This document shows, piece by piece, positions 6,076-8,160 of a DNA stretch of 8,160 nt. This DNA is from Rhodospirillales bacterium (GTDB lineage Bacteria > Pseudomonadota > Alphaproteobacteria > Rhodospirillales > JAPHTL01). The position numbers and the translations under genes are program-made. The notes beneath the pieces were generated by a model, which saw only the letters and a list, made by a program, of their open reading frames with translations, did no database searches and was not told the origin of the DNA. The stretch lies in NCBI GenBank assembly GCA_026193355.1, contig JAPHTL010000095.1, forward strand, positions 1 to 8,160, in the 5' to 3' direction. Within the stretch, counting starts at the first letter, position 1. Each line of letters starts with the position of its first letter.

Positions 6076-6152
6076 GGCCCCGTAGCTCAACTGGATAGAG
6101 CATCAGCCTTCTAAGCTGACGGTTGCAGGTTCGAGTCCTGCCGGGGTCGCCA
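6076..6152 (+). tRNA. tRNA-Arg (anticodon TCT)
   Basis: A complete 77-nt cloverleaf with encoded CCA. The acceptor GGCCCCG (6076-6082) pairs with CGGGGTC (6142-6148), with one G-T wobble at the second pair; discriminator G and CCA follow. The D stem is GCTC/GAGC. The anticodon stem TCAGC/GCTGA encloses loop CTTCTAA, with TCT at 6110-6112. The T arm is GCAGG-TTCGAGT-CCTGC. It decodes the rare AGA/AGG codons. A GC-rich hairpin CGGGC-CAC-GCCCG (6056-6068) precedes it. Confidence 0.97.
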
Positions 6153-6240
6153 TCACACCCTTTTAATAATTCGAAATATTCTGATAAATCAATTTATTAT
6201 ACAATTACTTTGATGTAACAGATCTTTTTGTCTTTGTGCT

Positions 6241-6284
6241 TCAAATTCCTCTGATTTGACCGATTCCAGATTCCACCTTACGAT
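6241..6284 (+). promoter_or_regulatory. Candidate promoter of the SprA-related gene, overlapped by an inverted repeat
   Basis: TTGACC (6256-6261, 5/6 to consensus) and TACGAT (6279-6284, 4/6) are separated by exactly 17 nt. Transcription would start near 6291, giving a leader of about 25 nt that contains GGAAGG before the ATG at 6316. The inverted repeat TCAAAT-N7-ATTTGA (6241-6246 and 6254-6259) overlaps the -35 and could be a regulator site. The stretch from 6153 to 6240 is AT-rich and holds no gene. Confidence 0.5.
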
Positions 6285-6315
6285 CGCCACAGCAGTGCGG
6301 AAGGTTGGCTGATCA

Positions 6316-7068
6316 ATGGCTGTTGAAGGCGTTTCCATATCCTTGTCCCAATGGGCCGGACTGGCTGGGCCGAATCTTCGGGCCCCTGTTGAACACTCGC
6401 CTCCCGTCAAAACGGTTGCGCCGAGTTTCGACGAGGCGTCCGCGCGCCCCGTTTCTGGTTTTCCGACCCCCGTGCAAAAAGGTGATGGTTCCGCTGAAAG
6501 CAACGCAGATCAAACTTCCGGTCAGGGCGCGGACCAGCGTGGCGATTCCGCACAAAACCAGGGCGGCAGTCTTTTCGGAGAACTGACGGATAAGGAAGAG
6601 GCTATTGTCGCTGCACTGCGCAGGCAGGACGCCGAGGTAAAAAGGCACGAACGCGCCCATGCCGCCGCTGGGGGGCCGTATACCGGCCTGCCCGTCTATC
6701 AATATACGCAGGGGCCGGATGGCAAGCGTTACGCCGTTTCGGGCGAGGTTTCCATCGATGCATCGCCGCAAAGTACGCCGGAGGCGACCATCGCCAAGAT
6801 GGAGGTCGTCATTCGTGCTGCCCTTGCGCCCGCCGAACCGTCGGCGCAGGACCGTTCCGTAGCGGCGCAGGCGCAGAGAACCAAGGCCGAGGCCGAAGCA
6901 CAGCTTCGCGAAGAAAAACTCGAAGAAAGCCGCGAAGCATCCGAGGCCGATTCAGGTTCGAATCCTTTCGGGATCATTCCTGCTGCTTCCGCCTCGGCGG
7001 CCTACCGCATTGCAGAGGTTGCATTCGCAAGCAACAGCGTCTCTTCGTCATTTGCTGTTGATGCCTGA
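6316..7068 (+). CDS. SprA-related putative metalloprotease (HExxH, PF12118-like)
   Basis: This 250-residue protein appears to belong to the SprA-related family, often named 'putative metalloprotease'. Residues 1-85 are low-complexity and probably disordered (Pro, Ser, Gln, Gly). The conserved core (about 90-190) starts with a helix, then VKRHERAHAAAGG holding a zincin-type HExxH (His111, Glu112, His115). It continues with a Tyr-rich hairpin (PVYQYTQGPDGKRYAVSGEVSID) and the invariant-looking stretch IRAALAPAEPSAQDRSVAAQAQ (about 166-187). A charged coiled coil (about 188-212) and an Ala/Ser-rich tail follow. There is no signal peptide, although the N-terminus is not charged. GGAAGG 11 nt before the ATG supports the start. 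Protease activity has not been established for the family as far as I know; Glu144 in GEVSID as third zinc ligand is my guess. Confidence 0.85.
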   Translation: MAVEGVSISLSQWAGLAGPNLRAPVEHSPPVKTVAPSFDEASARPVSGFPTPVQKGDGSAESNADQTSGQGADQRGDSAQNQGGSLFGELTDKEEAIVAALRRQDAEVKRHERAHAAAGGPYTGLPVYQYTQGPDGKRYAVSGEVSIDASPQSTPEATIAKMEVVIRAALAPAEPSAQDRSVAAQAQRTKAEAEAQLREEKLEESREASEADSGSNPFGIIPAASASAAYRIAEVAFASNSVSSSFAVDA

Positions 7069-7104
7069 TTCTGACTGAATCCCCCGCTTTCTGATCCTGT
7101 TGCG

Positions 7105-7132
7105 GTCATGGCTGATCTGTGTGGCCCATGAC
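7105..7132. repeat. Inverted repeat GTCATGG-N14-CCATGAC in intergenic region
   Basis: A perfect 7-bp inverted repeat (7105-7111 and 7126-7132) lies 36 nt after the metalloprotease-like gene. It has no T-tract, so it is a weak terminator candidate, or a regulator site for the kinase gene downstream. GATAAT (7143-7148) further on resembles a -10, but its -35 is poor. No gene is seen between 7069 and 7210. Confidence 0.3.
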
Positions 7133-7210
7133 AGGCTTCTCCGATAATGTTTCATCTGTTGTTCTCGGTCGGGTCTTGTGGTCCGGGATGATTCGCACGG
7201 GGGAGGCTTA

Positions 7211-8160
7211 GTGGCAGGGGAACGAGGCAAGGGATTGTTGGCGGCTCTTTTTCCAGGAAAGCGCAGGCTGGAAGAGGCCGAGCGTCTGTTGAGGGAGAGC
7301 GAGGATCGTTATTCCCGTTTGTCGGCGGCGTCGTTCGAGGCGATTGTCATCCATGAAAACAGCATCATCGTGGATGTCAACGATGCCATGACGACGATAT
7401 CTGACTACAGCCGGGAAGAACTGATCGGCATGAGCGCTTGGAAGCTTTTTGCCCCCGAAAGCCACCCGTTGATCATGGAGAAGCTTCAGGCTGGGTATGA
7501 AGAACCATACGAAGTCCTTGGCGTCACCAAGAATGGCGTTTTAAAGCCACTCGAAATGCAGGGAAAGTTGGTCCACTACCACGGCAATCAGGCGCGGGTC
7601 GTTGTCGCCCGAGACATATCTGAACGCAAACGCGCGGAGGAAGCCATCCTGCGCGCCGAGGCGTTGCGCGCCAGTGAGGCCCGTATGCGGGAGCTGTTCG
7701 ATGCAAGCCCGATTGGCGTCATCGTCACCGAGATGGAAAGCGGTTGTTTCCTCTTCGCCAACGCCCGTGTGCAGGAGATGTTTGGTCATGTGGGGAAAAC
7801 CCTGGAGGGGGTTGATGCCCTTGATTTTTACGCGGACCCGAACGACAGGTTTGCCATCCTTGATATGGTCAAGAAGGATGGTGCATTCAGCGACTGCGAG
7901 GTTCTCGTAAAAGGTGTCGATGGGACGGAAAAGTGGGTGCTGGCGTCCGGCCGTCCGATCGAATACGGGGGCAAGCCAGCGCTCCTTGGTTGGATTTACG
8001 ATATCAGCAACCGCAAACTTGTGGAAAATGAACTTGAGGCAGCGAAGGAAAATGCGGAGAAGGCGGTTCGGATCAAGACGCACTTTCTGGCGGCCGCCAG
8101 CCACGATCTGCGACAACCCCTTCAGGCGCTGATCCTTTTTGTCGAGGCGTTGGCCTTCCG
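7211..8160 (+). CDS. Tandem-PAS sensor histidine kinase, N-terminal 316 codons, cut by window edge
   Basis: A soluble sensor kinase with no membrane helix or signal peptide in the visible part. A short basic N-terminus and helix (about 17-33) lead to PAS 1 (about 33-138). PAS 1 has SFEAIVIHENSIIVDVNDAM and closes with VVVARDISERKRAEE, the usual PAS/PAC end. A coiled linker leads to PAS 2 (about 158-268), starting ELFDASPIGVIVTE and ending GWIYDISNRKLVE. HisKA follows, with H-box FLAAASHDLRQPLQA and likely phosphoacceptor His298. The frame is still open at 8160, so the ATPase and any receiver domain lie outside. The GTG at 7211 is chosen because GGGGGAGG (7199-7206) lies 4 nt upstream; the only earlier start after the in-frame stop at 7145 is GTG 7178, which has no clear SD. 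No residues diagnostic of haem or flavin binding were recognised, so the ligand is unknown. Confidence 0.9.
   Translation, partial: MAGERGKGLLAALFPGKRRLEEAERLLRESEDRYSRLSAASFEAIVIHENSIIVDVNDAMTTISDYSREELIGMSAWKLFAPESHPLIMEKLQAGYEEPYEVLGVTKNGVLKPLEMQGKLVHYHGNQARVVVARDISERKRAEEAILRAEALRASEARMRELFDASPIGVIVTEMESGCFLFANARVQEMFGHVGKTLEGVDALDFYADPNDRFAILDMVKKDGAFSDCEVLVKGVDGTEKWVLASGRPIEYGGKPALLGWIYDISNRKLVENELEAAKENAEKAVRIKTHFLAAASHDLRQPLQALILFVEALAF

Noticed and set aside
6313..6771. 152-codon open frame on the minus strand
   Set aside because: Opposite the N-terminal half of the HExxH gene, which has the better start region and a recognisable family core.
7541..8116. 191-codon open frame on the minus strand
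   Set aside because: It lies opposite the PAS kinase, whose plus-strand frame has clear PAS and H-box motifs and a good ribosome-binding site. The minus product has no recognisable domain.
1..8160. CRISPR array, insertion sequence, phage or toxin-antitoxin system
   Set aside because: No regularly spaced direct repeats, no transposase or integrase motifs and no terminal inverted repeats with target duplications were seen on either strand.

Overview
The window looks like an alphaproteobacterial chromosome of moderately high GC. The best taxonomic clue is a homologue of the mitochondrial complex I accessory subunit NDUFS4, a family largely confined to Alphaproteobacteria and mitochondria. The operon style and two hybrid kinases with an H-D-L-R-Q-P-L H-box agree with this. 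A Rhodospirillales or Thalassospira-like source is plausible but cannot be proven from the sequence alone. Gene density is high, and no insertion sequence, phage gene, CRISPR array or rRNA is visible.

Layout. From 1 to 3019, on the minus strand, lies a tightly overlapping operon for a multisubunit Na+/H+ (Mrp/Mnh-type) antiporter. It is transcribed as E, F, G, a free-standing MrpA C-terminal-like subunit (DUF4040/MbhD plus MbhE), B, C, D. mnhD runs off the left edge. A 160-bp gap with promoter-like and palindromic elements separates it from a minus-strand seven-helix hybrid histidine kinase/response regulator (3180-4940). A short divergent intergenic region leads to plus-strand genes: an exported DUF192 protein, tRNA-Pro(TGG), an NDUFS4-like complex I subunit and tRNA-Arg(TCT). 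An AT-rich spacer with a good promoter candidate precedes a SprA-related putative metalloprotease (HExxH). The window ends in the first 316 codons of a tandem-PAS histidine kinase that runs off the right edge.

How the parts may work together. The antiporter genes are translationally coupled (overlaps of 1 to 11 nt) and should form one membrane complex exchanging Na+ for H+, or a related ion-pumping module. The hybrid kinase directly upstream, in the same orientation, is a candidate sensor for the same physiology (membrane, ion or pH state), but its receiver lacks an output domain and the link is inference. The central tRNA, DUF192 and complex I genes look like stable housekeeping chromosome. 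No undescribed system is clearly present. The most useful leads are the Mbh-like organisation of the antiporter operon, the palindromes in front of it, the two kinases sharing one H-box type, and the poorly characterised HExxH protein.
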